Part shown: positions 1-6,630 of the stretch, piece after piece
How positions within the stretch are numbered: position 1 is the first letter of the stretch
How the letters are laid out: each line of letters opens with the position of its first letter
Assembly (NCBI GenBank): GCA_964602995.1
Contig: CAZRTM010000163.1
Location: forward strand, 1 to 7,179
Direction of reading: 5' to 3'
Length of the DNA: 7,179 nt
Source of the DNA: JAAYYY01 sp964602995
GTDB taxonomy: Bacteria > Chloroflexota > Anaerolineae > Promineifilales > Promineifilaceae
Translations under genes and position numbers: made by a program
Notes under the pieces: generated by a model
The model's input: only the letters and a program-made list of their open reading frames with translations
What the model was told of the DNA's origin: nothing
Databases searched by the model: none

Positions 1-1750
1 CGCGCTCTGCCAGCTCATCCTCTCCGCCCGCAAAGCCGCCATAGAGGGCCACACCAGGTGGGATGTTGAAGGTGTAGTGGGGAGCTGGGCCAGGGGCATA
101 GATACCCTCAGCTACCCAGATTTCGTCAACATTGCCGCAAGCGTCGACTGTCAGCAACGCATCCCGCAGGCTGGTGAAAGCGTTGTCCCAGGAGCTGCCA
201 TTGTTCGCGCCAGTGGCGTCGCCGTGCACGTAGAGCCGGCTGCCCACTGTGGCGCAATCAAACTGGAATTCGTAAGCGCCCAGGTCTACTGCGCTGCCTA
301 CAATGCGCGGATTGCCGTCCAGGTCAGTGGTTACCTCCATGGGCAGAACGCTGTTGTCCCCGACCCCGATGGCCAGCGAACGGGCCTGCAAACGCAGGTC
401 GCCGGCCGTGGTGGGCGCGTCAGCAGGGTTGACCGGCGTCACGAACAGCGGGTCAACATCAATGTTATAGCCACCGTCGTTCAGGCTGGCGCCCTCATCA
501 TTATAGATATTACTGCTACTCAGGCCGCCCTGTACCAGGCTATGGGCAATGGTGGGCGTGGCGCCCTGACCGTAGTTGTACATAATGGCGCCTGTAGGAG
601 CGCTGTTGTCCCAAAGGATGACGTTGGTCAACGTGGGGCTGCTCTCGCCGCCGTCAAAATGGCCAAAGTTGTAGATGGCCCCACCCTCAAGCTCTGCCCG
701 GTTGCCGCTGAAGGTGACGTTAGTCAGCACGGGCTTGCTCACACCGCTATACCTGCCATCGTTATACATGGCCCCGCCGCGCTCTCGTGCCCAGTTACCG
801 CTAAAGGTGGCGTTAATCAGCGTCGGGTAGTTCTGGCCGTTACCCGCGTATCCACTATTGTATATGGCCCCGCCGTTCAAGCCTGCTTCGTTACCACTGA
901 AAGTAACGTTGGTCAGTGTCGGGCTGCTCTCGCCCAGGTAGCCATAGTTGTACATGGCCCCGCCATCCTGACTTGCCCAGTTGCCGGTGAAGGTGACATT
1001 GGTCAGCGTCGGGCTACTCGTTCCCCCATCATAGGCAAAGTTGAACATACCCCCGCTGACGATGGCCCAGTTACCGGCGAAGACAACATTGGTCAGCGTG
1101 GGGCTACACACGCTGTTAGCGCGGAAGCCGTCGCAGAAGAGGCCACCGCCTGCATTATCAGGAAAGGCCTCGCCGTTCGCCTGCCCGGCAGTAATGATGA
1201 GGCTGTCGATGCGGGTGCTGGCGGTGATGGGCGTAGTGGTGCCGTCCAGCTTCACCACGTGATACGCATTGTCGCCCACGATGTTGGCTGTGTCTGTCAC
1301 CACGCCGCGCACATCGGTGACATCGTCGCCATCGATGTCGCCGCTGAGGACGGTGGGATTGGCTTCCCAGTTGCGCTGGTCACGCTGGGTTTCATACCCA
1401 GCAAAGCCACCGTAGAGGGAGACGCCGGGCGGGATATTGAAGGTGCTTGAGCGGTCGTTGTTCGTCTGGCCAACGCCCTCATCGGGATAGTAGATGCCGG
1501 CGGCAATCCAGATTTCGTCCCCGTCCCCGGCGTCAGCCAGTGCATCCTGTAGAGTCTGGAAGGCGTTGTCCCAGAAGCTACCGTCGCCGCCAGGGTCAGC
1601 GTTAGCTTTCACGTAGATAACGCGGCTTTGGGCCTGGACCGTGTTGGATTGAAACAGTAAGAAATGGGCCGTAATCAGAAAAAAGACGGCAACTGTGATG
1701 AGCAAGAGCCGTGGCGCATTGCCAGGCAACAGCAGTGATATACGCTTCAT
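1..1750 (-). CDS. Secreted right-handed beta-helix protein with choice-of-anchor Q signature (3' end beyond window)
   Basis: The frame is open from ATG at 1750 to the left edge with no stop: 583 residues seen, C-terminus missing. A signal peptide is visible: KR near the start, a hydrophobic core at about residues 14-33, and a likely cleavage after VQA (residue 40). Residues 44-123 form an entry module (YVKANADPGGDGS, WDNAFQTLQDAL, DEIWIAAGIYYP, NIPPGVSLYGGFAG). Residues 216-397 hold about six repeats of 27-32 residues (SPTLTNVTFSGN...GGAIYN), typical beta-helix coils. Residues 476-496 carry DLDGNPRIVGSAVDLGAYEF, the choice-of-anchor Q hallmark. A second copy of the entry module starts at about 505. 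The start is supported by AGAGG at 1760-1764, 9 bases upstream. Proteins of this kind are exported or cell-surface; adhesion or polysaccharide binding is a guess. No catalytic residues are recognised. The gene is divergent from the kinase gene. Family call is firm, function unknown. Confidence 0.9.
   Translation of the reverse strand, partial: MKRISLLLPGNAPRLLLITVAVFFLITAHFLLFQSNTVQAQSRVIYVKANADPGGDGSFWDNAFQTLQDALADAGDGDEIWIAAGIYYPDEGVGQTNNDRSSTFNIPPGVSLYGGFAGYETQRDQRNWEANPTVLSGDIDGDDVTDVRGVVTDTANIVGDNAYHVVKLDGTTTPITASTRIDSLIITAGQANGEAFPDNAGGGLFCDGFRANSVCSPTLTNVVFAGNWAIVSGGMFNFAYDGGTSSPTLTNVTFTGNWASQDGGAMYNYGYLGESSPTLTNVTFSGNEAGLNGGAIYNSGYAGNGQNYPTLINATFSGNWARERGGAMYNDGRYSGVSKPVLTNVTFSGNRAELEGGAIYNFGHFDGGESSPTLTNVILWDNSAPTGAIMYNYGQGATPTIAHSLVQGGLSSSNIYNDEGASLNDGGYNIDVDPLFVTPVNPADAPTTAGDLRLQARSLAIGVGDNSVLPMEVTTDLDGNPRIVGSAVDLGAYEFQFDCATVGSRLYVHGDATGANNGSSWDNAFTSLRDALLTVDACGNVDEIWVAEGIYAPGPAPHYTFNIPPGVALYGGFAGGEDELAER
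560..1105 (-). repeat. Six tandem coding repeats (beta-helix coils) of 81-96 bp
   Basis: Repeat units begin at residues 216, 246, 276, 308, 339 and 371 of the beta-helix protein, the last ending at 397. The unit lengths are 30, 30, 32, 31, 32 and 27 residues. Each begins with a core like SPTLTNVTF, then GNxA, GGA(M/I)YN and a Gly/Ser-rich turn. The DNA is also similar: on the plus strand a phrase close to TTGGTCAGCGTCGGGCT recurs near 621, 716, 811, 907, 998 and 1087. The varying lengths and the read-through reading frame show these are protein repeats. They could expand or contract by recombination. Confidence 0.85.
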
Positions 1751-1812
1751 TGATGCTTACCTCTGTCTATGATGTATGGCTTACGCGAGCAGATACTTTA
1801 TTTATTTGGTGG

Positions 1813-1864
1813 AGTTGTGGAGAGAAACACTCTTCCTCCTGCCTAGTCTACCTCTACCACAACT
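1813..1864. repeat. Imperfect 12-bp inverted repeat in the leader of the beta-helix gene
   Basis: AGTTGTGG at 1813-1820 is the exact reverse complement of CCACAACT at 1857-1864. AGAG at 1821-1824 continues the pairing with CTCT at 1852-1855, with only A1856 bulged. The loop is 27 bases. It lies 63 bp upstream of the beta-helix start codon. It could fold in the messenger leader or serve as a protein-binding site; neither can be decided from sequence. I did not find a convincing -10/-35 pair for this gene. The AT-rich stretch around 1791-1808 is the only plausible -10 area. Confidence 0.45.
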
Positions 1865-1892
1865 TTCTTGCTAATGACGGCAGCGAGTGAGC

Positions 1893-2024
1893 AGGGCTTT
1901 TCCATTCTCATAAACGATGCTGTCGCCGGTCTCCCGACCGCGCGACCCGTCTCGAGTTGATGGCAACTGGCACGGTCGGGAGACCGGCCAGAGCGAGCTA
2001 TAATTCGGACTTTGGAAAAGCCCT
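1893..2024. repeat. Nested inverted-repeat element, MITE-like or large cruciform
   Basis: Two perfect inverted repeats are nested. The outer arms are AGGGCTTTTCCA (1893-1904) and TGGAAAAGCCCT (2013-2024), 12 bp. The inner arms are GCCGGTCTCCCGACCG (1925-1940) and CGGTCGGGAGACCGGC (1973-1988), 16 bp. In the 32-base centre a third small stem is possible: AGTTG (1955-1959) with CAACT (1964-1968). The 132-bp block contains no gene. Terminal inverted repeats on a short noncoding block suggest a MITE-like or REP-like dispersed element. No flanking target duplication is visible (GTGAGC on the left, AACTAT on the right), so insertion is not shown. It ends 19 bp before the -35 box of the kinase promoter and could affect either divergent gene. 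Confidence 0.75.
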
Positions 2025-2043
2025 AACTATGCGCGGCACAATA

Positions 2044-2071
2044 TTGACAAATCCCCTCGCCACTCTATACT
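2044..2071 (+). promoter_or_regulatory. Sigma-70-type promoter for the histidine kinase gene
   Basis: A perfect -35 box TTGACA (2044-2049) is followed after 16 bp by TATACT (2066-2071), a five-of-six match to the -10 consensus. Transcription would start near 2078, giving a leader of about 110 bases before the kinase ATG at 2189. It is the best promoter match I saw and points the right way. Confidence 0.7.
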
Positions 2072-2109
2072 TTTCAGCAGAACGACAAAAGTGAAAGGCT
2101 GAGGCAACG

Positions 2110-2180
2110 GCGGAAAGTTTCCGGGATACCCGGAAGGAAACCGCTCACTGGCGAACCATTTTTTACGGTTGCAAACCAGT
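2110..2180 (+). other. Two hairpins in the kinase messenger leader
   Basis: Hairpin one has TTCCGGG (2119-2125), an ATA loop and CCCGGAA (2129-2135). Outside it GCGG (2110-2113) can pair with CCGC (2141-2144) across an internal loop. Hairpin two has ACTGG (2147-2151) pairing with CCAGT (2176-2180), with AACC (2154-2157) pairing with GGTT (2167-2170) inside. Hairpin two ends 8 bases before the start codon, where a Shine-Dalgarno would normally lie. No known riboswitch consensus was recognised, and neither stem is followed by a U-run. Post-transcriptional control of the kinase is possible but unproven. Confidence 0.4.
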
Positions 2181-2188
2181 AACCCGGT

Positions 2189-4633
2189 ATGCAAAGCGAC
2201 CGTTTTTTCCCTTTTAGGCGGTTCCCACGGGCGGCGACAATCAGCTCGGCCATCCTTCTCTTTTTGTTGCTTGCGGGAGCCACGGCCCATTTTTGGTACC
2301 GGCAACAACTGCTGAACGAACAACAAACCGCCCTGCAGGCCGAAATGGCCTTGCTGGCCAATTCCCTCTCCGCGGGCATCAACCGCCGCCTCATGGTGGC
2401 CGACGGGCTGGAAGCGTTGGTCCATGCCGACCCCCAACTGGCCCTTTCGCAAGAGATGTTCCAGGCCTTCAGCGCTGGTCTCGCCGCCTCCACCACCGGC
2501 ACAAGGACCATTGCCCTGGCCCACGAAGGGCGCATCAGCCACGTTTTCCCCCGCGCAAGCAATAACGACCTTCTCGGCTATCACCTGCTGCAAGATGCCC
2601 CGCCGGCAGTGCGACAGGATCTGGAGCGCGCGTTGCAAGATGGCCTGTCCCTGGTACAGGCTCCGGTGGCGCTGCCCGGTGGCACACCAGGCTTCACTGT
2701 GCAGCGCCCCATCTTCGAAGATGACCAGCTTTGGGGCTTCGTCTACCTGTCATACGAGCTACAGCCCATCTTGCGTAGCGCGGGGCTTGACGGCGGCGAA
2801 GCGGGACCACTGGCCGACAACAGCATGGCGCTCTATGACCAGCACGGGGCGCTCATTTACGGCTCGGAGTCGTTGCGCAACCTGCAACCGCTCAGCTCAT
2901 TCGTGCCCTTTGTTGGCGGAAGCTGGCAGTTGCTGGCCGTTCCCGCCGGTGGTTGGGCCGCCTCCATCCGCTCCTCCCTGCTGCTCTTCGATGCCTTCTT
3001 GCTGACGGCCATCCTGCTGGCGACGGCCACTGCTTACACCTTCACCAGCCGCCACTTCAATTTGCAGGATGCGATCCGCCAGCGCACGCAGGAAATCAGC
3101 GAGGTCAACCGCCAGCTACAGGCGGACATCGCCGAGCGGCAGGCGGTCGAGGCATCGCTGCGCCGGCGTGAAGCGGAGCTGGAAGAGGCGCGGAAGTGGC
3201 GCAAGCGCTGCGAAACGCTCTATGGCAAGGTGCCACAGGGCATCCACTCCTGGATGGCCGTACCCCTTTCGGCCAAGAACCGGCCGGTGGGCATGTTGAG
3301 CTGCGGCCATCCCCAACCCAATTTCTACACCGGCCACCACGCCGCTGTTGCGGCCGCATTAGGCAACCAGGCCGCCGTGGCCGTGGAAAACGCGCGTCTG
3401 TTCCGGGCTGTGCAGCGTGGCGCAGAGCAGTTCCGCACCATCGCCGACGTCAGCCGCCAGATTACGGCGGTGCGCGCGCTGGACGAAGTCGCCAACCAGG
3501 CAGCCTACCTCATTCAGCAGGCGTTTGGCTACTACCACGTGCACATCGGCCTCATCGAAGGGGAACAGATCATCTTCCGCGAGGCGACCGGCGTCTGGCG
3601 CGACGAGCGTTATTGCATCTATTGTGGCAGGCATAAGTTCATCGTGGGCCAGTCCGGAGCCTCGGGCCGGGTGGCGGCGACCGGCGACCCGCTGCTGGTG
3701 CGCGACGTACGTCGCGATCCGTACTACGTGCCGATGGACGAGGAGCAGGTTGGCTCGGCCCTGGTGCTGCCGCTCAAAGTGCACCACAACACGATTGGGG
3801 TGGTCAATATCGAAAGTGACCGTACCAACGCCTTTGACGAGACCGACGTCAGCGTGCTGCAACCGCTGGCCAACCAACTGGCCATTGCCCTGGAAAATGC
3901 GCGGCTCTATGAACAGGCCAGCACTCTCGCCGCCCTGCAGGAGCGGCAGAAGCTGGCCCGCGAGCTGCACGATTCGGTGTCACAGGCGCTCTACGGCATT
4001 GGGCTTGGCTCACGCACGGCGCTGAAGCTGCTGGAGACCGAAGGGGTGGAGAAGGAGGCGCTGGCCGCGCCACTGGAATATGTGCTGTCGATGGCTAACG
4101 CCGCCCTGGCCGAAATGCGCGCTCTCATTTTCGAGCTGCGCCCCGAATCGCTGGCCTCCGAGGGCCTCATTCCGGCGCTGGGCCGCCGCGTGGAGGTGCT
4201 GCGAGCGCGTGATGGTCTGCAGGTGGAAACGGCGCTCGACGAGGAGCCAGAGCTGCCGCTCAACGTGAAAGAGGTACTTTACCGTGTGGCGCAGGAAGCG
4301 CTGCACAACGTGGTCAAGCACGCCAACGCCAGCAATGTGCAGGTTTCTCTATCGCAGCAGGGTGAGAACGTGGTGCTGGAAATTTGCGACGACGGCGCCG
4401 GCTTCGAACTCCAGGCCCACTTCCCCGGCCACCTGGGCCTGCAATCAATGCGCGAGCGCGTGGAGGGGGTCGGCGGCTGCTTCCACATCGAGAGCAGCCA
4501 AGGTCGCGGGACCACCATCCGCGCTATCGTCCCCGCCTCCGACGCGGCCCTGCTGCCACAGCCGGAGGTGGACGACCCTGAACGGGGCGTTCCCGAACGG
4601 GGCGACCGCGAGCGGGATCTACCGCTGCGGTAA
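2189..4633 (+). CDS. Membrane sensor histidine kinase, CHASE - partial GAF - GAF - HisKA_3 - HATPase_c (NarL/DesK type)
   Basis: An 814-residue orphan sensor kinase. An in-frame TAA at 2180-2182 rules out a start further upstream than 2183, so ATG 2189 is the start, although no Shine-Dalgarno is evident. TM1 is at residues 15-36. A periplasmic or extracellular CHASE-like domain spans about 40-200 and TM2 about 263-285. A coiled-coil linker (about 290-336) leads into the C-terminal half of a GAF domain (337-405). A full GAF (about 412-574) carries an unusual C476-x2-C479-x2-H482. The HisKA_3 box ARELHDSVSQ places the phosphoacceptor at H594. HATPase motifs are the N box around N707 (EALHNVVKHA), DDGAGF at 734-739 and GHLGLQSMRER at 747-757. 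The kinase should autophosphorylate on H594 and pass phosphate to a LuxR/NarL-type regulator, but none lies beside it. The C-terminal tail (797-810) is a charged 5-residue repeat. The signal sensed is unknown. Confidence 0.93.
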   Translation: MQSDRFFPFRRFPRAATISSAILLFLLLAGATAHFWYRQQLLNEQQTALQAEMALLANSLSAGINRRLMVADGLEALVHADPQLALSQEMFQAFSAGLAASTTGTRTIALAHEGRISHVFPRASNNDLLGYHLLQDAPPAVRQDLERALQDGLSLVQAPVALPGGTPGFTVQRPIFEDDQLWGFVYLSYELQPILRSAGLDGGEAGPLADNSMALYDQHGALIYGSESLRNLQPLSSFVPFVGGSWQLLAVPAGGWAASIRSSLLLFDAFLLTAILLATATAYTFTSRHFNLQDAIRQRTQEISEVNRQLQADIAERQAVEASLRRREAELEEARKWRKRCETLYGKVPQGIHSWMAVPLSAKNRPVGMLSCGHPQPNFYTGHHAAVAAALGNQAAVAVENARLFRAVQRGAEQFRTIADVSRQITAVRALDEVANQAAYLIQQAFGYYHVHIGLIEGEQIIFREATGVWRDERYCIYCGRHKFIVGQSGASGRVAATGDPLLVRDVRRDPYYVPMDEEQVGSALVLPLKVHHNTIGVVNIESDRTNAFDETDVSVLQPLANQLAIALENARLYEQASTLAALQERQKLARELHDSVSQALYGIGLGSRTALKLLETEGVEKEALAAPLEYVLSMANAALAEMRALIFELRPESLASEGLIPALGRRVEVLRARDGLQVETALDEEPELPLNVKEVLYRVAQEALHNVVKHANASNVQVSLSQQGENVVLEICDDGAGFELQAHFPGHLGLQSMRERVEGVGGCFHIESSQGRGTTIRAIVPASDAALLPQPEVDDPERGVPERGDRERDLPLR
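4579..4623 (+). repeat. Three degenerate 15-bp tandem repeats at the kinase C-terminus
   Basis: Units at 4579-4593, 4594-4608 and 4609-4623 share a core GAACGGGGCG, exact in the first two and degenerate in the third. They encode the tail PERGV-PERGD-RERD, beyond the HATPase domain. Because the unit is a multiple of three, slippage would alter tail length without breaking the frame. No function is evident. Confidence 0.6.
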
Positions 4634-4692
4634 CTCTGGCACTCGGGAGCCTGCTATCGTCTCCACCCTTGCCCGCTGTTTGTGTCAGGGTA

Positions 4693-5574
4693 TCAAACGA
4701 CAGGATCCCTTTTCTGCTTCGCTAACCACTCACGCACGGTAAGCGCACCCGGGTGTATGGCGAACGTTGGGCCGGTATCTGTGTTAAGCGCATGCCCCTT
4801 TAGCCAGCGCCACATGGCGCTCGTATCCTGCCCCACAAACCCATAGCGCTCATACATCCAGAGGGGCATCGGAAAGTGGCGCGGATTCTTCCCCAGCACA
4901 GCGTGATAAATTTCCCGACATTCATCAACGGATTCGACGTCACTGGCGAGTTGTAACGTCTTGCCGATGAACTGCTCTGGCTCGGAGAAAACTCTGGCGA
5001 CGATGTAGCCGAGGTCGTCGGTAGAGAGCCAGCCAATTCTGGTTGAGCCACCCATCAATCTGGGCATGATCTGCCAGGTCGAAACAGCAGGGAAGAACTT
5101 TTTGTAGGTCATCAATTCCATGAAGGCCATCGGGCGCAGGATAGTCAGGGGAAGTCCCAACGATTTCATGTAATCCTCGATAACCAGTTTCGATTCCCAG
5201 GAAGGGATACCTGTCCCTCTGCTCCCCGTTCCGGCTGAGGCGTAAACCAGGTGTTGGACCCCACTTTGCCGGGCAGCGTCAGCCACATTTTTGCCCTGGC
5301 TGATTTCCCCTTCTACGCCGCTAATCATCGGGTTTTGCACGCTGAAAACCCCGTATGCGCCTTCAAAAATAGGGCCGAGGGAGCTTGCATCGGCCATATC
5401 ACCCTGAACCACCTCGGCTCCCAGGGCGGACAACCCTTTTGCCTTGTCGCTCTGTGCATTACGAGTGACCGCCCGCACATGCCATCCATCTGCCAGCAAA
5501 TGGCGCGTCACGGCGCTCCCCTGCAAACCGGTGGCGCCCAGCACCACGATTGTCTCTTTCTTCTCGCTTAACAT
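4693..5574 (-). CDS. NmrA-like family NAD(P)-binding protein (atypical short-chain dehydrogenase)
   Basis: A 293-residue cytosolic Rossmann protein. The dinucleotide-binding loop is G13-A-T-G16-L-Q-G19 right after the first strand (TIVVLGATGLQG). T37-R38 at the end of strand two suggests a preference for NADP(H). GD at 58-59, VQHLVYASAG at 106-115, and K129 in ESKLVIEDY fit the NmrA/HSCARG group. These proteins often act as redox sensors or as quinone or isoflavone-type reductases; the substrate here cannot be named. The start ATG has a strong Shine-Dalgarno AAGGAG at 5582-5587, 7 bases away. The gene begins 46 bp after hypB on the same strand, so co-transcription with the hydrogenase maturation genes is possible. 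It is convergent with the kinase gene; the 59-bp gap between their stops shows no stem with a U-run. Confidence 0.88.
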   Translation of the reverse strand: MLSEKKETIVVLGATGLQGSAVTRHLLADGWHVRAVTRNAQSDKAKGLSALGAEVVQGDMADASSLGPIFEGAYGVFSVQNPMISGVEGEISQGKNVADAARQSGVQHLVYASAGTGSRGTGIPSWESKLVIEDYMKSLGLPLTILRPMAFMELMTYKKFFPAVSTWQIMPRLMGGSTRIGWLSTDDLGYIVARVFSEPEQFIGKTLQLASDVESVDECREIYHAVLGKNPRHFPMPLWMYERYGFVGQDTSAMWRWLKGHALNTDTGPTFAIHPGALTVREWLAKQKRDPVV

Positions 5575-5581
5575 GCCCTTT

Positions 5582-5587
5582 CTCCTT
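5582..5587 (-). promoter_or_regulatory. Strong Shine-Dalgarno of the nmrA-like gene
   Basis: The minus strand reads AAGGAG, 7 bases before the ATG at 5574. This is the best ribosome-binding site in the window and fixes the start. It also suggests that the gene is translated independently of hypB rather than by coupling. Confidence 0.75.
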
Positions 5588-5620
5588 TTTACGGTACCAG
5601 CCCCCGCTTCTTACCCCGCC

Positions 5621-6280
5621 TTACCCCACCATCCGCTGCGACAGCCACCCCACCCACTCCTCCACTCCCTCCCCCGTGCGGCAGGAAAGCTCAATGACCG
5701 GCGCGCCCGGATTCAGCGCGCGCACCCACTCCCGGAATGCCTCGCGGTCGAAATCGACCCACTCCAGCAAGTCGATCTTATTGACCACAATCACATCGCT
5801 GCTCTCAAACAGCGCCGGGTACTTCAGCGGCTTGTCGTGGCCCTCCGGCGTGCTCAGCAGACAAAGGCGCAGGTGTTCGCCCAGCGTCCAGTGCGTGGGG
5901 CACACCAGATTGCCCACATTCTCCACAAAGATGAGGTCTAGCTGTGACAGGTCAAAATTGTCCAGCGCCGCGCCGACCATATTGGCCTCCAGATGACAGC
6001 CGCCGCCGGTGTTAATCTGCACGGCATCGGCCGCGCCCGCCGCCAGCACCGTCTCCGTGTCGATACTGCTGGCAATGTCGCCCTCGACGACGCCGATGCG
6101 CACGCTATCTTGCAGCGCGGCGATGGTCTGCGTGATGAGGCTCGTCTTGCCCGAGCCGGGCGAGGCCATGACGTTGATGGCGAACACACCCGCGTCGTCC
6201 AGGCGGCGGCGGTTCTTCTGCGCCACCTCATCATTGCCCGTCAGAATGTTCTTCACAACCTTCACCTGTTCAACAGCCAT
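5621..6280 (-). CDS. hypB: Hydrogenase nickel incorporation GTPase HypB
   Basis: A 219-residue SIMIBI-class GTPase that, with HypA, inserts nickel into the [NiFe]-hydrogenase large subunit. The P-loop is ASPGSGKT (39-46). GDIAS follows at 67-71. The metal-site residues are C95-H96 in GGGCHLEANM and C127 in ENVGNLVCP. NKIDLL is the guanine-specificity motif. It lacks the N-terminal CxxCGC nickel site and the histidine-rich stretch found in some HypB proteins, so it is a minimal form with only the G-domain metal site. The ATG at 6280 lies 5 bp after the hypA stop. GAGAGG, inside the last codons of hypA, serves as its ribosome site, which suggests translational coupling. Family assignment is firm. 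Confidence 0.97.
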   Translation of the reverse strand: MAVEQVKVVKNILTGNDEVAQKNRRRLDDAGVFAINVMASPGSGKTSLITQTIAALQDSVRIGVVEGDIASSIDTETVLAAGAADAVQINTGGGCHLEANMVGAALDNFDLSQLDLIFVENVGNLVCPTHWTLGEHLRLCLLSTPEGHDKPLKYPALFESSDVIVVNKIDLLEWVDFDREAFREWVRALNPGAPVIELSCRTGEGVEEWVGWLSQRMVG

Positions 6281-6285
6281 CGCCT

Positions 6286-6630
6286 CTAACCTCTCTCAAT
6301 TTCGATGCTTTCAATCATAAATTCCCCACCCTCATCCGTCAGCGTGCCAATCGCGCCGCAGGTGGGACAGTAAAAGCCTTGCTGTGGTTCATACGTCTCC
6401 TCACAGGTGCGGCAGTAGAAGCGGCTGGGCACGCGCCGCATATTGAGGCTGGCTCCTTCGGCCACCGTGCCCGGCGTCAGCATATCAAAGTAGAACAGCA
6501 TCGCGTCATCCACAATGCTGGAGCGGTCACCCATCACCAGATTGATGGCCAGCACGCGGCTGGCGCCCACTTCCTGCGCCTTCTGCTCCACGGCATCCAG
6601 CAGATAGGTCATTACGCCAAATTCGTGCAT
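6286..6630 (-). CDS. hypA: Hydrogenase maturation nickel metallochaperone HypA
   Basis: A 114-residue protein, the usual family length. It starts MHE, and the N-terminal H2 is the known nickel ligand, so the ATG at 6630 must be the true start. The zinc ribbon uses C73-x2-C76 and C88-x2-C91. HypA receives nickel and, with HypB, delivers it to the hydrogenase large subunit in the cytoplasm. The start overlaps the end of the upstream protease gene by 19 bp, in another frame, and the stop is 5 bp before hypB. All three genes are therefore very likely one transcript. Confidence 0.97.
   Translation of the reverse strand: MHEFGVMTYLLDAVEQKAQEVGASRVLAINLVMGDRSSIVDDAMLFYFDMLTPGTVAEGASLNMRRVPSRFYCRTCEETYEPQQGFYCPTCGAIGTLTDEGGEFMIESIEIERG

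Noticed and set aside
560..1105. Regularly spaced repeats that could suggest a CRISPR array
   Set aside because: The spacing is 81-96 bp with variable, coding sequence throughout; the units are beta-helix coils in one open frame.
77..1450. A 457-codon open frame on the plus strand
   Set aside because: It is antisense to the beta-helix gene. The minus-strand frame has a signal peptide, family motifs and regular coils, while this frame has only a shadow periodicity and no recognisable domain.
2072..2188. A known riboswitch class (cyclic di-GMP, TPP or cobalamin) in the kinase leader
   Set aside because: The stems do not carry the conserved core bases of these classes that I could recall.
3359..3970. 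A 203-codon open frame on the minus strand inside the kinase gene
   Set aside because: It is antisense to the GAF region, whose plus-strand frame carries clear domain motifs. High GC content makes such shadows common.
4618..4692. A terminator between the convergent kinase and nmrA-like genes
   Set aside because: TACCGC-T-GCGGTA (4620-4632) spans the kinase stop but has a one-base loop and no U-run. GGCACTCGGGAGCC just after it forms only a weak stem, also without a U-run.
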